Part shown: in pieces, positions 51,142 to 60,529 of the stretch
How positions within the stretch are numbered: position 1 is the first letter of the stretch
Layout of the letters: each line of letters opens with the position of its first letter
Source: a virus
DNA: 64,000 nt
Virus record (IMG/VR): IMGVR_UViG_3300028920_000052
Span: 1-64,000 of that record
Strand: one strand, 5' to 3'
Program-made: the position numbers and the translations under genes
The notes under the pieces: generated by a model
Seen by the model: only the letters and a program-made list of their open reading frames with translations
Database searches by the model: none
Told to the model about the DNA's origin: nothing

Positions 51142-51501
51142 ATGGAACTGACAGCAAATGTAACAAAAGAGCAAAAGTTTATGTGGATTGTGGAGGTATT
51201 AGGTAGTGTAACTACCCCTTTTAACCTTCTTAGATTAAAAGAAAGACAGGTGTTAGCACAGTTATATTATCATAATACACTACACAATGATGTACCAAAA
51301 GAATATAGAGATAAAATTACTTTTGATAAAGAAACTAAGCAATTGATATGTGACAGACTTAATATTACTATGGAAAATTTGTATAATATCATGGTAGTAC
51401 TTCGTAAAAAGAAACTCTTACAAAAAGAACCTGTAGGGTTTAATCCTAAATTTATTATTGAAGATACAAACAATTTAACATTAAATTTTAATGAAGGTTG
51501 A
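51142..51501 (+). CDS. Helix-turn-helix protein, possible late regulator
   Basis: From ATG 51142 this is a 119-residue protein. LKERQVLAQLYYHNTLH and ICDRLNITMENLYNIMVVLRKKKLL suggest a winged or sigma-like helix-turn-helix. A longer frame from 51088 would start inside the promoter. It is preceded by its own promoter and terminator, so it may be a DNA-binding regulator of late genes. The family is not identified. Confidence 0.6.
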   Translation: MELTANVTKEQKFMWIVEVLGSVTTPFNLLRLKERQVLAQLYYHNTLHNDVPKEYRDKITFDKETKQLICDRLNITMENLYNIMVVLRKKKLLQKEPVGFNPKFIIEDTNNLTLNFNEG

Positions 51502-51739
51502 TAAAAGTTTAACTGGGTTATTTATTGATTTAGTAATGACTCATTATGGCTTTATAGAGCATTTTAAAGATAACAACAAGTATATATATAAAGGTAACAG
51601 CATTCTTTACAAGAAGAATGAAGATATATACTCACTTAATTACACACTAACTAATACAACAGAAGATAATGAATACAGAGAAAATTACAGAACTGATACA
51701 GTTTTTAACCAAGAACCCAGGTTACTTAAAACGTGGTAA
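51491..51739 (+). CDS. Small hypothetical protein
   Basis: This 82-residue protein begins MKVDKSLTGLFIDLVMTHYG and is Asn/Tyr-rich later (NYTLTNTTEDNEYRENYRTD). It overlaps the next gene by 71 bases in another frame, so the last third may be shared by chance. The family is unknown. Confidence 0.5.
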   Translation: MKVDKSLTGLFIDLVMTHYGFIEHFKDNNKYIYKGNSILYKKNEDIYSLNYTLTNTTEDNEYRENYRTDTVFNQEPRLLKTW

Positions 51740-52991
51740 AGAGAATTTAGCAGCATTATTAGACAGTACTACAGACGAGGTACAAGAAGCAAAAGATATA
51801 GTTAATGGTAAAAAATTAGATTGGGCTACTAATGAAAAAATTGGAATAGGTTGTCCTCCGCCACCTTATAATATATCAATAGGAAGCACGGGTATTGGAG
51901 TAGAATGCCCTGAGGGTATACTAGACTTATCATCAAAACTACATAACGATTTAAACAATAAAAATGAATCAGAGATAAAAGAATTCTCTCAGCATTTAGA
52001 AAAATTAGGATTAAAAGAAGAAGATGTTAAATCTGTTAAATTCTGGCAAACTCAGGGTGGAGATATAAGATACAGTATAGTAACAAAAAATGATGGGTTA
52101 GAATTACCTTCCTTAGAAGATGTAACCAAAGAGTTAGTTACTAAAATAGAACCTACTCAACTTCCTAAAGTTAAAGAAACAACTGGTGATATCTTGGTTG
52201 TATTCCTCTCAGATAAACATATAGGAGCATTAACAAAACCAGAAGCAATGTATGATAATCCTTACAATGAAGAAGAACTACAAAATAGATTAATTAAAGT
52301 AGTATCTGAAATTGCTAATACTTATACAAATAGAAGTGAATTTGCTTTTGAAGAAATAGTATTAATAGACTTAGGAGATGCATTAGATGGGTATAATGCA
52401 CAAACAACCAGGGGAGGACATACATTACCACAAAATATGACAAATAAAGAAGCCTTTGAAGTATTTATCAGACTTCACAAGGCTTTTTATAATGCATTAT
52501 TTCTAAGTGGATTTGCTAAGTCTTATTCAGTATATCATGTGTCAAATAGTAATCATGGTGGAGAATTTGAACATTTTGCCACAAGGTGTCTACAAGAATA
52601 TTTAACCTGTTCATATCCAGAAGTAAAATTTGAACTTTTAGATAAATTTATCACTCCAATAAGTATTAGTAATCATACGTATCTTCTATCACATGGTAAG
52701 GATACAGAAGATATGAAGCAGGGATTACCTTTGTGTTTAGATGCTAAAACTGAAAATTACATTAAAGATTATGTGCTAGAGAAAGGAATTTCTACTAAAA
52801 ATCTTCATTTTGTAAAAGGAGATTTGCATCAAGCTGGTACACAATGGGGCAAGCATTTTAGATATAGAAATGTACCTAGTATGTATGGCAGTTCTAAATG
52901 GATTATGACTAATTTTGGATTAACTAAACCAGGATGTAGTTTTGACTTGATAGAAGGAAATAGTATTAAGCAGTGGGAATTGTGGTTTTAA
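51669..52991 (+). CDS. Metallophosphoesterase-fold protein, 440 residues
   Basis: The N-terminal 170 residues are helical and of unknown type. The C-terminal part shows phosphoesterase motifs: VVFLSDKHIGAL near 179, LIDLGDALDGYNAQTTRGGH near 236-255, NSNHGGEFEH near 294, LLSHGKDTEDM near 340 and VKGDLHQAG near 378. These fit the metal-binding pattern D-x-H, GD, N-H-x, and two later His of calcineurin-like phosphatases. It lies in the late block between the HTH gene and the IHF-like gene. Possible roles include DNA end processing or phosphate removal; the substrate is unknown. Confidence 0.7.
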   Translation: MNTEKITELIQFLTKNPGYLKRGKENLAALLDSTTDEVQEAKDIVNGKKLDWATNEKIGIGCPPPPYNISIGSTGIGVECPEGILDLSSKLHNDLNNKNESEIKEFSQHLEKLGLKEEDVKSVKFWQTQGGDIRYSIVTKNDGLELPSLEDVTKELVTKIEPTQLPKVKETTGDILVVFLSDKHIGALTKPEAMYDNPYNEEELQNRLIKVVSEIANTYTNRSEFAFEEIVLIDLGDALDGYNAQTTRGGHTLPQNMTNKEAFEVFIRLHKAFYNALFLSGFAKSYSVYHVSNSNHGGEFEHFATRCLQEYLTCSYPEVKFELLDKFITPISISNHTYLLSHGKDTEDMKQGLPLCLDAKTENYIKDYVLEKGISTKNLHFVKGDLHQAGTQWGKHFRYRNVPSMYGSSKWIMTNFGLTKPGCSFDLIEGNSIKQWELWF

Positions 52992-53003
52992 AAACAAAGG
53001 ATT

Positions 53004-53186
53004 ATGAAAGAGATATACTGCATATCATGTGAAATAAAAGGTAAAAAGAAAAGGAGGAAAGGAGTGATACCTGTAAAAGATCCTACCACAGGAGAAATTA
53101 ACTATATGTGTGAAGAATGTTTTGATGAATGGCAACAGTTAAAATTAATAGCAGAATACAATGGAAATACTTACACAGAGGATTAA
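53004..53186 (+). CDS. Small zinc-ribbon protein
   Basis: This 60-residue protein has YCISCEIKG near 5-12 and MCEECFDEWQQ near 35-44, a CxxC...CxxC zinc ribbon. It is basic between the two. Its last codons overlap the next small frame. Function is unknown. Confidence 0.65.
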   Translation: MKEIYCISCEIKGKKKRRKGVIPVKDPTTGEINYMCEECFDEWQQLKLIAEYNGNTYTED

Positions 53187-53416
53187 CACTATCAGTATAA
53201 ATCTTATTCAAGATATTGATGATGATATAGATGATATCACTCCATTTGCAAGTTCTTTGCCTAAACTTAAAAAAAATTATTAATGAGGCAGGATATAAAA
53301 ATAAGTTTACTAAAACAGAGAGAGAATTTTGGAATGAAATATTTGATACATTTATAACTGAAGATGCTCCTGAAGGAACAGTTTATATTCCAGGAGATAA
53401 AGTTTCTGTAGAATAA
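53161..53416 (+). CDS. Small protein split by an A8 run (frameshift candidate)
   Basis: A 40-residue frame (53161-53283, MEILTQRINTIS to LPKLKKNY) and a following frame (to 53416, KKIINEAGYKNKFTKTERE to DKVSVE) meet at eight A residues near 53268-53275. Removing one A gives a single 84-residue protein with smooth sequence. So this may be one gene with ribosomal or polymerase slippage, or a one-base sequencing error. Alternatively the second half starts alone at ATG 53231. Confidence 0.5.
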
Positions 53417-53691
53417 TGAAACATTTACAGACAAGAGGAGTAATAAGAGAGTTGGCTCTAAAACATGGTATAAGTATTAAACAGTTGGAGAATATAGTTG
53501 GAATATTCTCAGAATTTATACAGCTTAAGATAAAAGAAGATGTAGACAAAGTTAATGGTAAGTATCCAGTCTTTTATGTTAAAGGACTTGGTACTTTCCA
53601 TGTTAAAGATTCAGTAAAAGAAGCAGTAATGAGAGCATATAAAAGAAAACAAGAACAACAAGATGAATCTATTCCAATTCAACAAGAGTAG
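53416..53691 (+). CDS. IHF/HU-like DNA-bending protein
   Basis: This 91-residue protein has the HU/IHF pattern. LALKHGISIKQLENIVGIFSEF forms the first helices, and YPVFYVKGLGTFHVKDSV near 50-65 matches the conserved V..G.GtF segment at the base of the arm. A helical, acidic end follows. crAss-like phages commonly carry an IHF-type gene upstream of terminase. It would bend DNA, perhaps at the packaging start. Its 3' end overlaps the next gene by 29 bases. Confidence 0.75.
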   Translation: MKHLQTRGVIRELALKHGISIKQLENIVGIFSEFIQLKIKEDVDKVNGKYPVFYVKGLGTFHVKDSVKEAVMRAYKRKQEQQDESIPIQQE

Positions 53692-54232
53692 TTTTGAGGT
53701 AGAAATATCTCCAGAAGTATTAACTATTGACAAGTTTAAAACTATTGTTAATAGGGATAAAAATAAAAATAAAAGTAAAGCCATAAAGGAGTTATCTTTA
53801 ATATATCTATATGTAGATGTTAGATCTGACTATATGTATATAACAGATGAAGAACAGAGGCTAGAAGAGATTAAACATGACTTAGATTTACCTAAAGATT
53901 GGAAGATAGATAAAACATTAGAAGAAGCTATAAATTTATACAAAGAGAGGTCAATTACTGTAAATTCTGCTTTATACAAAGGAGCATTAGTAGCAGCAAA
54001 TGCTGTTAATGAAGTTTGTATGAAGGCTAAGGAACATATTAAAAATGCAGAAGACCCTATTACAGCAGCCCAGAAAATAACAGGTATTTTAGAAAAGATA
54101 CCTAAAGCAATGGCTAACTTATCTGCAGCATATCAAGAATTAATTAAAGAACAGAGAATAACAGAAGGTAGAAGTAAGGGAAGTAGAGTATTCAACATGT
54201 ACGAGGACGGACTAGATGATAAAGATGAATAA
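53663..54232 (+). CDS. Terminase small subunit candidate
   Basis: This 189-residue helical protein ends DGLDDKDE. It contains KSKAIKELSLIYLYVDVRSDY near 38-58, which recurs next to terminase in related phages, and a long helical C-terminal half (LVAANAVNEVCMKAKEHIK). It overlaps TerL by 17 bases. Position and size favour a small terminase subunit or a packaging adaptor, but I see no DNA-binding motif. Confidence 0.5.
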   Translation: MNLFQFNKSSFEVEISPEVLTIDKFKTIVNRDKNKNKSKAIKELSLIYLYVDVRSDYMYITDEEQRLEEIKHDLDLPKDWKIDKTLEEAINLYKERSITVNSALYKGALVAANAVNEVCMKAKEHIKNAEDPITAAQKITGILEKIPKAMANLSAAYQELIKEQRITEGRSKGSRVFNMYEDGLDDKDE

Positions 54233-56525
54233 ATATCAAACAGTATTTACAGAAGAAGATTTTAAAAATTTGCCTAGAGAGATACGTAGTGAATACTATG
54301 AAGCTCTTTCTACCATAAAATTTGTTAAATGGTTAATAGAACCAGAAGAGGTTAGAGGATTTGCTAAGAATAGAAAAAGGTGGGATAACCCTAATGATTT
54401 AGAATATAGAAAAGAAGATCCCAATGGTAGAATTTGGGTGGATTTATCAAAGCCTCATATTTTAGAAGACTTAGATTTTTTTAGAGAAAGGGCTTTATTT
54501 TTTAACAAATATAAAAAATACACAGGTATTCCTCCTAATCCAAATCCTAAATCTGCATATGCTGCATTTTGGAGAGAGGAACTAAGAAGATGGAGGTATG
54601 GACTTGTTAGACCCTCTGATGGAGAATGGATACCTGGAGGATTATACTTTTATTGGAACTATTCTCCTATATGGTTAACAAAGAGTGATGACAAAGCAAA
54701 AAGAAAAGGTAAGAGCAGGGGAACAAGAATAAGAGCTTTTCCTCATCCTTGGTTAGGAGATTATTTATTCTATCATTATAAAGAACAAGCTAGAGATAAT
54801 GGACAGCATGGAAAAGTACTTAAAGCTAGAGGTATGGGTATTAGTTTTAAGATGGGTTCAGAATCTCCACGTAATATGTATGTTTATCCAGGATCAGGTA
54901 ATCCAAACTTCCATTTAGCTTCTGATAAGACTTTTCTTACAGGGGATAAAGGTGTATTTGGTAAAGCTATAGATACTTTAGACTGGGTAGCTGAGCATAC
55001 GCCATTGCCTAAATTAAGATTAACTGACAGTAAGCAGAAGATGGAAATACAGTTAGGATATTTAGATGAATACGGTGGTAGGAAAGGGCTGCTTTCAAGT
55101 GTATATGGTATATCTTTAAAAGATAATCCAGATAAAGCTAGAGGTATTAGGGGACCTTTAATACATTATGAAGAAGATGGATTATTTCCTCATCTTGAAG
55201 ATGCCTGGAATATAAATAGGAAAGCTGTTGAAGATGGAGATACTGTATATGGCATTATGCTTGCTTTAGGCACTGGAGGAGTTGAAGGTAGTGATTTTGC
55301 TGGTTCTGAAAAGTTATTTTATAATCCAAGTGTATATAATATATATGGTATTCCAAATGTATTTGATAAAAATGCTAATGGAGAATCCCTGTGTGGATTT
55401 TTTTGGGGTTCCTATCTAAATAGAAATGGTTGTTATGATTTAAATACAGGAGAACCAGATGTTACTAAAGCAATCTTTGATATTCTACAGGATAGATATC
55501 TTGTAAAAAAAGGTGCTGCAGATGCTAGAGCAATAACTCAGAAAAAAGCAGAAGAGCCTTTGACACCACAAGATAGCATAATGAGAGTAGAAGGTAGTAT
55601 ATTTCCCATATCAGATTTAAAAGATTGGTTGGCTGACATTACTCCTAACATACAACGATTTATATCTCCTCACTATGTAGGAACTCTTAATGTGAATTCT
55701 TCTGGAGAAGTTGATATAAATGTTTCTGAAAATTGTTATCCTATAAGGGAATATCCTGCTATAGACAATAAATTAGGAGCTGTAGAAATATTTGAACTTC
55801 CTAGTAAAGTTACTGATCCTTTTAGATATATTTTAGGTACGGATACGTATGATGATGATGATGTAAGTTATTCTGACTCATTAGGTAGTGTGTTTGTATT
55901 TGATAGATGGACTAGAAGAATAGTTGCTGAATATACAGGTAGACCACAAACAGCTAATGAATTTTATGAAATAGTGTATAGACTTGCCTTATTTTATAAT
56001 GGTACAATAATGTACGAGAATAATAAAAAAGGATTATATGCTTACTTTGCTAATGTTAAAAAGGCTTTACATTTATTAGCAGATACACCTAAAATTATTA
56101 CAGATAAACAAGTATTTAAAGCAAGAAGTGAGATGAGTAATACCTCTAAAGGTATTAATGCTACTACAGCTTTAAATGCTTATGGAAGAAGATTACAAGC
56201 AGACTGGCAAGTTGAAGAAGCTTATGATGAAAGTAATAAAAATGTTGCAATGGATGAGGAAGCTGAGAAGCCTCCTTTTATACCTAATCTTCGTAAAATA
56301 AGAAGTATTGGATATATAAAAGAATGCATAGCGTGGAATTCTGATATAAATACTGACAGAGTTTCTGCTATGAACATGGTAATGATATATGATATAGAAC
56401 TTACTGAATATGGTACTAATAAATCTAGAGAAAGAGTAAAAACTTTAGCTGATGATCCTTTCTTTAATAGGTTTGGTAAGAATGTTGAAAAGACTTCTTT
56501 AGCAATGAAAGGTTGGAATATTTAA
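54216..56525 (+). CDS. terL: Terminase large subunit
   Basis: This 769-residue protein has a Walker A-like loop KARGMGISFKMG around residue 203-214, Walker B LIHYEEDGL around 314, and the nuclease segment ILGTDTYDDDDVSY around 537-550 whose Asp residues bind metal. MNKYQTVF at 54225 is a second possible start. The enzyme cuts concatemers and pumps DNA into the procapsid through the portal. The large size and the long N-terminal part are usual for crAss-like TerL. Confidence 0.88.
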   Translation: MIKMNKYQTVFTEEDFKNLPREIRSEYYEALSTIKFVKWLIEPEEVRGFAKNRKRWDNPNDLEYRKEDPNGRIWVDLSKPHILEDLDFFRERALFFNKYKKYTGIPPNPNPKSAYAAFWREELRRWRYGLVRPSDGEWIPGGLYFYWNYSPIWLTKSDDKAKRKGKSRGTRIRAFPHPWLGDYLFYHYKEQARDNGQHGKVLKARGMGISFKMGSESPRNMYVYPGSGNPNFHLASDKTFLTGDKGVFGKAIDTLDWVAEHTPLPKLRLTDSKQKMEIQLGYLDEYGGRKGLLSSVYGISLKDNPDKARGIRGPLIHYEEDGLFPHLEDAWNINRKAVEDGDTVYGIMLALGTGGVEGSDFAGSEKLFYNPSVYNIYGIPNVFDKNANGESLCGFFWGSYLNRNGCYDLNTGEPDVTKAIFDILQDRYLVKKGAADARAITQKKAEEPLTPQDSIMRVEGSIFPISDLKDWLADITPNIQRFISPHYVGTLNVNSSGEVDINVSENCYPIREYPAIDNKLGAVEIFELPSKVTDPFRYILGTDTYDDDDVSYSDSLGSVFVFDRWTRRIVAEYTGRPQTANEFYEIVYRLALFYNGTIMYENNKKGLYAYFANVKKALHLLADTPKIITDKQVFKARSEMSNTSKGINATTALNAYGRRLQADWQVEEAYDESNKNVAMDEEAEKPPFIPNLRKIRSIGYIKECIAWNSDINTDRVSAMNMVMIYDIELTEYGTNKSRERVKTLADDPFFNRFGKNVEKTSLAMKGWNI

Positions 56526-56548
56526 GTTATTATAAATGAAAAATAAAA

Positions 56549-56579
56549 TTGGAGTGGTATATATATAAACTTAACTTTG
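56549..56579 (+). promoter_or_regulatory. Bacteroidetes-type promoter of the portal gene
   Basis: TTG at 56549-56551, 20 bases, TAACTTTG at 56572-56579. The -7 box ends 19 bases before the portal ATG. Confidence 0.7.
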
Positions 56580-56598
56580 TAAATTAAAATACATATCT

Positions 56599-59121
56599 AT
56601 GAGTACATTTGGGATTAACCCTACATATTTTCCAGCACAAAAGAAACTTGAGTCAGAAAAAACAGAAAAATGGTTTAAAGAGTGTATTGATGTTGGAGTT
56701 GGAGTATGTCAATGGGGACAAAATAGTGTTAGAACAGCAAATGTAAGATCATCTAGAAAGAACAAAATTTCTAATTATAATCTTATAAATGATATAGTTG
56801 ATCCTACTGAAGTTGAAAGAGTAGTCAATCCTTATAAAATTCAAAATGAGGATTTTCCAAATAATTACAAAAACTACCCTTTAATAAATCCAGCAATAAA
56901 TTTACTATCTGGAGAGGAAAGAAAAAGAATATTTACTCCTATGGTGTCTGTAATCAATAGTGATGCTGTTACTAGTAAGTTACAGCAAATTGATGAAAAG
57001 TTTACAGACTTTGCAATGCAGAAAATTACTGCTAAAGGATTTGATGAAGAGAAAATAAAACAAGAAATAGCTGATTTTGAGAAGTGGAGGAAGTACACTT
57101 TTAAAGATAAGAAGGAGAGAATGGGTAATCAAGTACTTAAGTATTTGTATTATACTCAAGATCTAGCAGAGGAGTTTAGCAGAGGATTTGCAGATATGCT
57201 TATTGCTGCAGAAGAAATATATGTAATAGAGATTGTTGGTGGAGAACCTATAATGAGAAAAGGTAATCCTCTTAATTTCTATACTATGAGAAGTGGTAGT
57301 TCTTGGAAGATTGAAGATAGTGATGTTATTGTAGAAGATGTATTTATGCCTATAGGTAAGATAATTGATAGATACCACGACAGTCTTACTCCTAATCAAA
57401 TAAAATTTTTAGAGAATGGGCATCGTACACAAACTTCTTCTGGCTCAACTATGTTCTCTAATCAGATCACAACAGGTATAGATGTGAATTCTATTATACC
57501 AGATGTTGAGCTGGTAGAAGATTGGAATAATATAGTAGGACAGTATAATGGAGCATTTGATCCTGAAGGTAATGTTAGGGTAACTAGAGTACTTTGGAGA
57601 GGAATGCGTAAGATAGGCTTTATTACTAACTATGATGAATTTGGAGAAATGGTAAAAGATATAGTTCCAGAACAATACAAACCTAATAAAGAAATTGGAG
57701 AAGAAGTTAAATGGGAATGGATTAGTGAGTGGTATGAAGGTACTAGAATAGCTGGTGAAATAGATGTTAATACTCGTCCATGTGAAATTCAGATGAGGCA
57801 TAGAGATAATCCTTCAATTTGTAGTCCTGGTATTGTAGGTACTGTATTTAATGTAAACAGCAATGTTGGTAGAAGTTTAGTAGATGAGGCAAAAGATTTA
57901 CAATTCCTATTCAATTTATTCATGTATAGATTAGAATTAGCCTTTACTAAATATAAAGGTAAGATAGGTAAATTGCCTTTACACCTTATTCCAGATGGCT
58001 GGACTATTGATAAATGGCTATATTATGCAGAATACTTAGGGTGGGCTGTAGTTGATGCTTTTAATGAATCACAGAAAGCCGCATTTAGAGGTAAACCTGC
58101 AGGACTAATGAATGAGAGTTCTCCAGTAATAGATCTTGAAATGGGTAACTATATACAGAACCATTTGATAATGCTAGATTTTATTGAGAAAAGGTTAGAT
58201 AATCTTACAGGAATAACTCCTCAACGTAAAGGTGCTATAGATAATAGAGAGACTGTAGGCGGAGTAGAAAGATCTGTTATGCAATCTAGCCATATTACTG
58301 AGAAGTGGTTTAGTGTACATGATAATACTAGGAAACGTGCGTTAAGAGCATTACTTGAAGCAGCTAAAATAGCTTGGAAAGATAAATCTTTTGTTAAAGA
58401 ATTTGTATTAGATACAGGAACTAGAGAAATATTAGAGTTTGAATACAATGAGTTTATAGAAGCTACTTATGGTGTAGATGTTACTAACAGTTCTAATGAT
58501 ATGCAAACACTGCAAGCACTTAGATCTTTAGGTGAAAGGTTCTTACAGAATAATGGCTCATTATCTATTGTAGCTGAACTTTACAGAACTGGTAATGTTG
58601 GAGATATGCAACGTAAGATTGAAACTTATGAAGAAAACTTACAAAAAGCTGAGCAAGAAAGAATCCAACAAGAACAGCAGTTACAACAGCAACAGATACA
58701 GGCTGCTCAAGAAACTGAAGCTCAAAGAGTACAAATGCAGCATGACTTAGAGATTGAGAAGCTGGATAGAGAAGATATGAATAAACAACTTGATAGAGAA
58801 AATAAAATATATCTAGAAGAGATTAAGGCTATGTCATATGATCCAGAAAAAGATGTTGATAATGATGGTATTCCAGATGTTTTAGAACAGGGTAAATTAG
58901 CTTTAGAAAATACTAGAGTTTCTTTTGAACACGGTATTAAAGAAAAGGAGTTAACTTCTAAGCAAGATCTAGAAAGAAAGAAGATTGCTTTGGAAGAGAG
59001 AAAGTTAGAAGCAGCTAAAGAATTACAGAAACAAAAAGATAAAGCTGCTATGGAAAGAGAGCAATTAAAAGCTAAAACTGCTCTTAAAAATAAAGTTGCA
59101 GGAGAAAGTAAAAGAAAATAA
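56599..59121 (+). CDS. Portal protein
   Basis: This 840-residue protein follows TerL, as the portal does in crAss-like phages. Features include NPAINLLSGEERKRIFTP (near 99), LVDEAKDLQFLFNLFMYR and ITPQRKGAIDNRETVGG with VMQSSHITEKWF near 555-575, segments typical of large portal proteins. The C-terminal 150 residues are Gln/Lys/Glu-rich coiled coil. They include DVDNDGIPDVLE (D752, D754, D756), an EF-hand-like calcium-binding pattern. It would form the dodecameric ring for DNA passage. Confidence 0.82.
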   Translation: MSTFGINPTYFPAQKKLESEKTEKWFKECIDVGVGVCQWGQNSVRTANVRSSRKNKISNYNLINDIVDPTEVERVVNPYKIQNEDFPNNYKNYPLINPAINLLSGEERKRIFTPMVSVINSDAVTSKLQQIDEKFTDFAMQKITAKGFDEEKIKQEIADFEKWRKYTFKDKKERMGNQVLKYLYYTQDLAEEFSRGFADMLIAAEEIYVIEIVGGEPIMRKGNPLNFYTMRSGSSWKIEDSDVIVEDVFMPIGKIIDRYHDSLTPNQIKFLENGHRTQTSSGSTMFSNQITTGIDVNSIIPDVELVEDWNNIVGQYNGAFDPEGNVRVTRVLWRGMRKIGFITNYDEFGEMVKDIVPEQYKPNKEIGEEVKWEWISEWYEGTRIAGEIDVNTRPCEIQMRHRDNPSICSPGIVGTVFNVNSNVGRSLVDEAKDLQFLFNLFMYRLELAFTKYKGKIGKLPLHLIPDGWTIDKWLYYAEYLGWAVVDAFNESQKAAFRGKPAGLMNESSPVIDLEMGNYIQNHLIMLDFIEKRLDNLTGITPQRKGAIDNRETVGGVERSVMQSSHITEKWFSVHDNTRKRALRALLEAAKIAWKDKSFVKEFVLDTGTREILEFEYNEFIEATYGVDVTNSSNDMQTLQALRSLGERFLQNNGSLSIVAELYRTGNVGDMQRKIETYEENLQKAEQERIQQEQQLQQQQIQAAQETEAQRVQMQHDLEIEKLDREDMNKQLDRENKIYLEEIKAMSYDPEKDVDNDGIPDVLEQGKLALENTRVSFEHGIKEKELTSKQDLERKKIALEERKLEAAKELQKQKDKAAMEREQLKAKTALKNKVAGESKRK

Positions 59122-59123
59122 TT

Positions 59124-59753
59124 ATGAGACCTTGGCTACAAATACCTACTAAAACTAGGATGGGATTGTTGAGGGAGTATAAGAAGATGGGGTATTCTTA
59201 TAATCAAGCTATTAATGATTTTGAAACTAGTTTACCTAAGTATGAAGAAGGAGGAGAAATAGAAAAACCTCAAACATCTGAAACTTTTTCTAATTTAGCA
59301 CAAAATTTAGGTACTTATTTTTTGAATACTCCTCATACTGGTAGAATAAAAGCAACTTATTCCCCAACAGTAAGTATAAATAAAAATGCTGAGTATTATA
59401 CCTATCCTAATTTAAAAAATGATGTTTTAAAAGATTTAAAAAGTGATATAACTGTAGAAAATATAAATACACAGCAAAATAATTTTAAAATGCAAAAAGA
59501 AGAATATGCTCCACAGTACATAAAAAATAAAACATTTGAAGAATATTATAATTATTTAAACAATTCTCCTAAAAGTGGAAGACTTCAAGGTAGTTCTATA
59601 AACTTAGGTAAATATAAAGTTTCTGCAGGAAAAGATGAAAAAGGTAGATATATTTCTATATACGATAAATATGATTGGAACTTACTTGAACAGTTAGGGG
59701 TTAAAGGTAATTCTTGGGAGATATATGATAGAATATATGAAAATGAATTTTAA
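59124..59753 (+). CDS. Hypothetical structural protein, 209 residues
   Basis: This protein begins MRPWLQIPTKTRMGLLREYK and has YEEGGEIEKPQ near 40, a Gly-Gly spacer typical of phage proteins that attach to virion parts. The rest is Asn/Tyr/Lys-rich with little structure. It lies 2 bases after the portal gene, so a virion or assembly role is likely. The family is not recognised. Confidence 0.6.
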   Translation: MRPWLQIPTKTRMGLLREYKKMGYSYNQAINDFETSLPKYEEGGEIEKPQTSETFSNLAQNLGTYFLNTPHTGRIKATYSPTVSINKNAEYYTYPNLKNDVLKDLKSDITVENINTQQNNFKMQKEEYAPQYIKNKTFEEYYNYLNNSPKSGRLQGSSINLGKYKVSAGKDEKGRYISIYDKYDWNLLEQLGVKGNSWEIYDRIYENEF

Positions 59754-59760
59754 ATAGCCT

Positions 59761-59955
59761 ATGTGGATATCTTTACAAAATGGGCCTGTTAATTTTGATT
59801 TGATATTGAGATATTATATAGAAGGTAAAGTACTTACCTTAGTGACAATAAATAAAGACTATGTTCCTTTCTTTTATGCATCTGAAGAGAAAGTAAAAAG
59901 AGTTAAAACATTTTTAGACAAAACTTTAAATTATATAAATGATGAAGAGAATTAG
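59761..59955 (+). CDS. Small hypothetical protein
   Basis: This 64-residue protein begins MWISLQNGPVNFDLILRYYI, beta then helix, ending NYINDEEN. It overlaps the ferritin gene by 17 bases. Function is unknown. Confidence 0.6.
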   Translation: MWISLQNGPVNFDLILRYYIEGKVLTLVTINKDYVPFFYASEEKVKRVKTFLDKTLNYINDEEN

Positions 59956-60436
59956 TGATAAGATACACATGGCTTTGAAGGCTCAGTTAAAAAATGAGTT
60001 GGATAGTTCAAGGTTATATCTTGCTATGAGTCAATGGTTAGAATTTAATGGCTGGTTTGGAGCAGCTAAACTGTGGAAAAAATATGCTGATGAAGAATTA
60101 GTACATGTAGATAGGTTTTACAAGTACATGCAAGATAGAAATGCTATGCCTTGTACACCTGTTGCAAAAGAACAGCCTACAGAATTCAAAGGAATAAAAG
60201 AAATTGTTATTGCTAGTTATGAACATGAAGTACAAGTGAGTAATTGGATTAGAGATATAGCATTAGCAGCTTTAAATGAAAAAGATTTACATACCTATGA
60301 CTTTATGATGGAGTTAATTAGAGAACAGACAGAAGAAGAAGCTAAAACTTTATATTGGGTAGATAGAGTAGAAATGTTAGAACAGCAAAATGTATCCTTA
60401 TTTTTCTTAGATAAGGAATTTAGTAAAGGGGCTTAA
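59939..60436 (+). CDS. Ferritin with complete ferroxidase centre
   Basis: This 165-residue protein is a full-length ferritin of the FtnA type. The four-helix motifs appear in order: NELDSSRLYLAMSQWLE, YADEELVHVDRFY, SYEHEVQVS and REQTEEEAK. The ferroxidase ligands of E. coli FtnA (E17, E50, H53, E94, Q127, E130) align as E20, E53, H56, E97, Q130 and E133, all shifted by three. It should oxidise Fe(II) and store iron in a 24-subunit shell. It lies between portal and scaffold genes, an unusual place. MKRISD at the second codon could also start it. Confidence 0.9.
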   Translation: MMKRISDKIHMALKAQLKNELDSSRLYLAMSQWLEFNGWFGAAKLWKKYADEELVHVDRFYKYMQDRNAMPCTPVAKEQPTEFKGIKEIVIASYEHEVQVSNWIRDIALAALNEKDLHTYDFMMELIREQTEEEAKTLYWVDRVEMLEQQNVSLFFLDKEFSKGA

Positions 60437-60469
60437 CTAATCTTTATGTTATTATAACAAAAATAAAAA

Positions 60470-60502
60470 TTTGGTTAAGTCAATATAATCAAAGTATATT
60501 TG
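60470..60502 (+). promoter_or_regulatory. Bacteroidetes-type promoter of the scaffold/capsid unit
   Basis: TTTG at 60470-60473, 21 bases, TATATTTG at 60495-60502. The -7 box ends 27 bases before the ATG at 60530. It likely drives scaffold and capsid expression. Confidence 0.75.
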
Positions 60503-60529
60503 TATAACCTGAATTTAAAAGACAATTTT

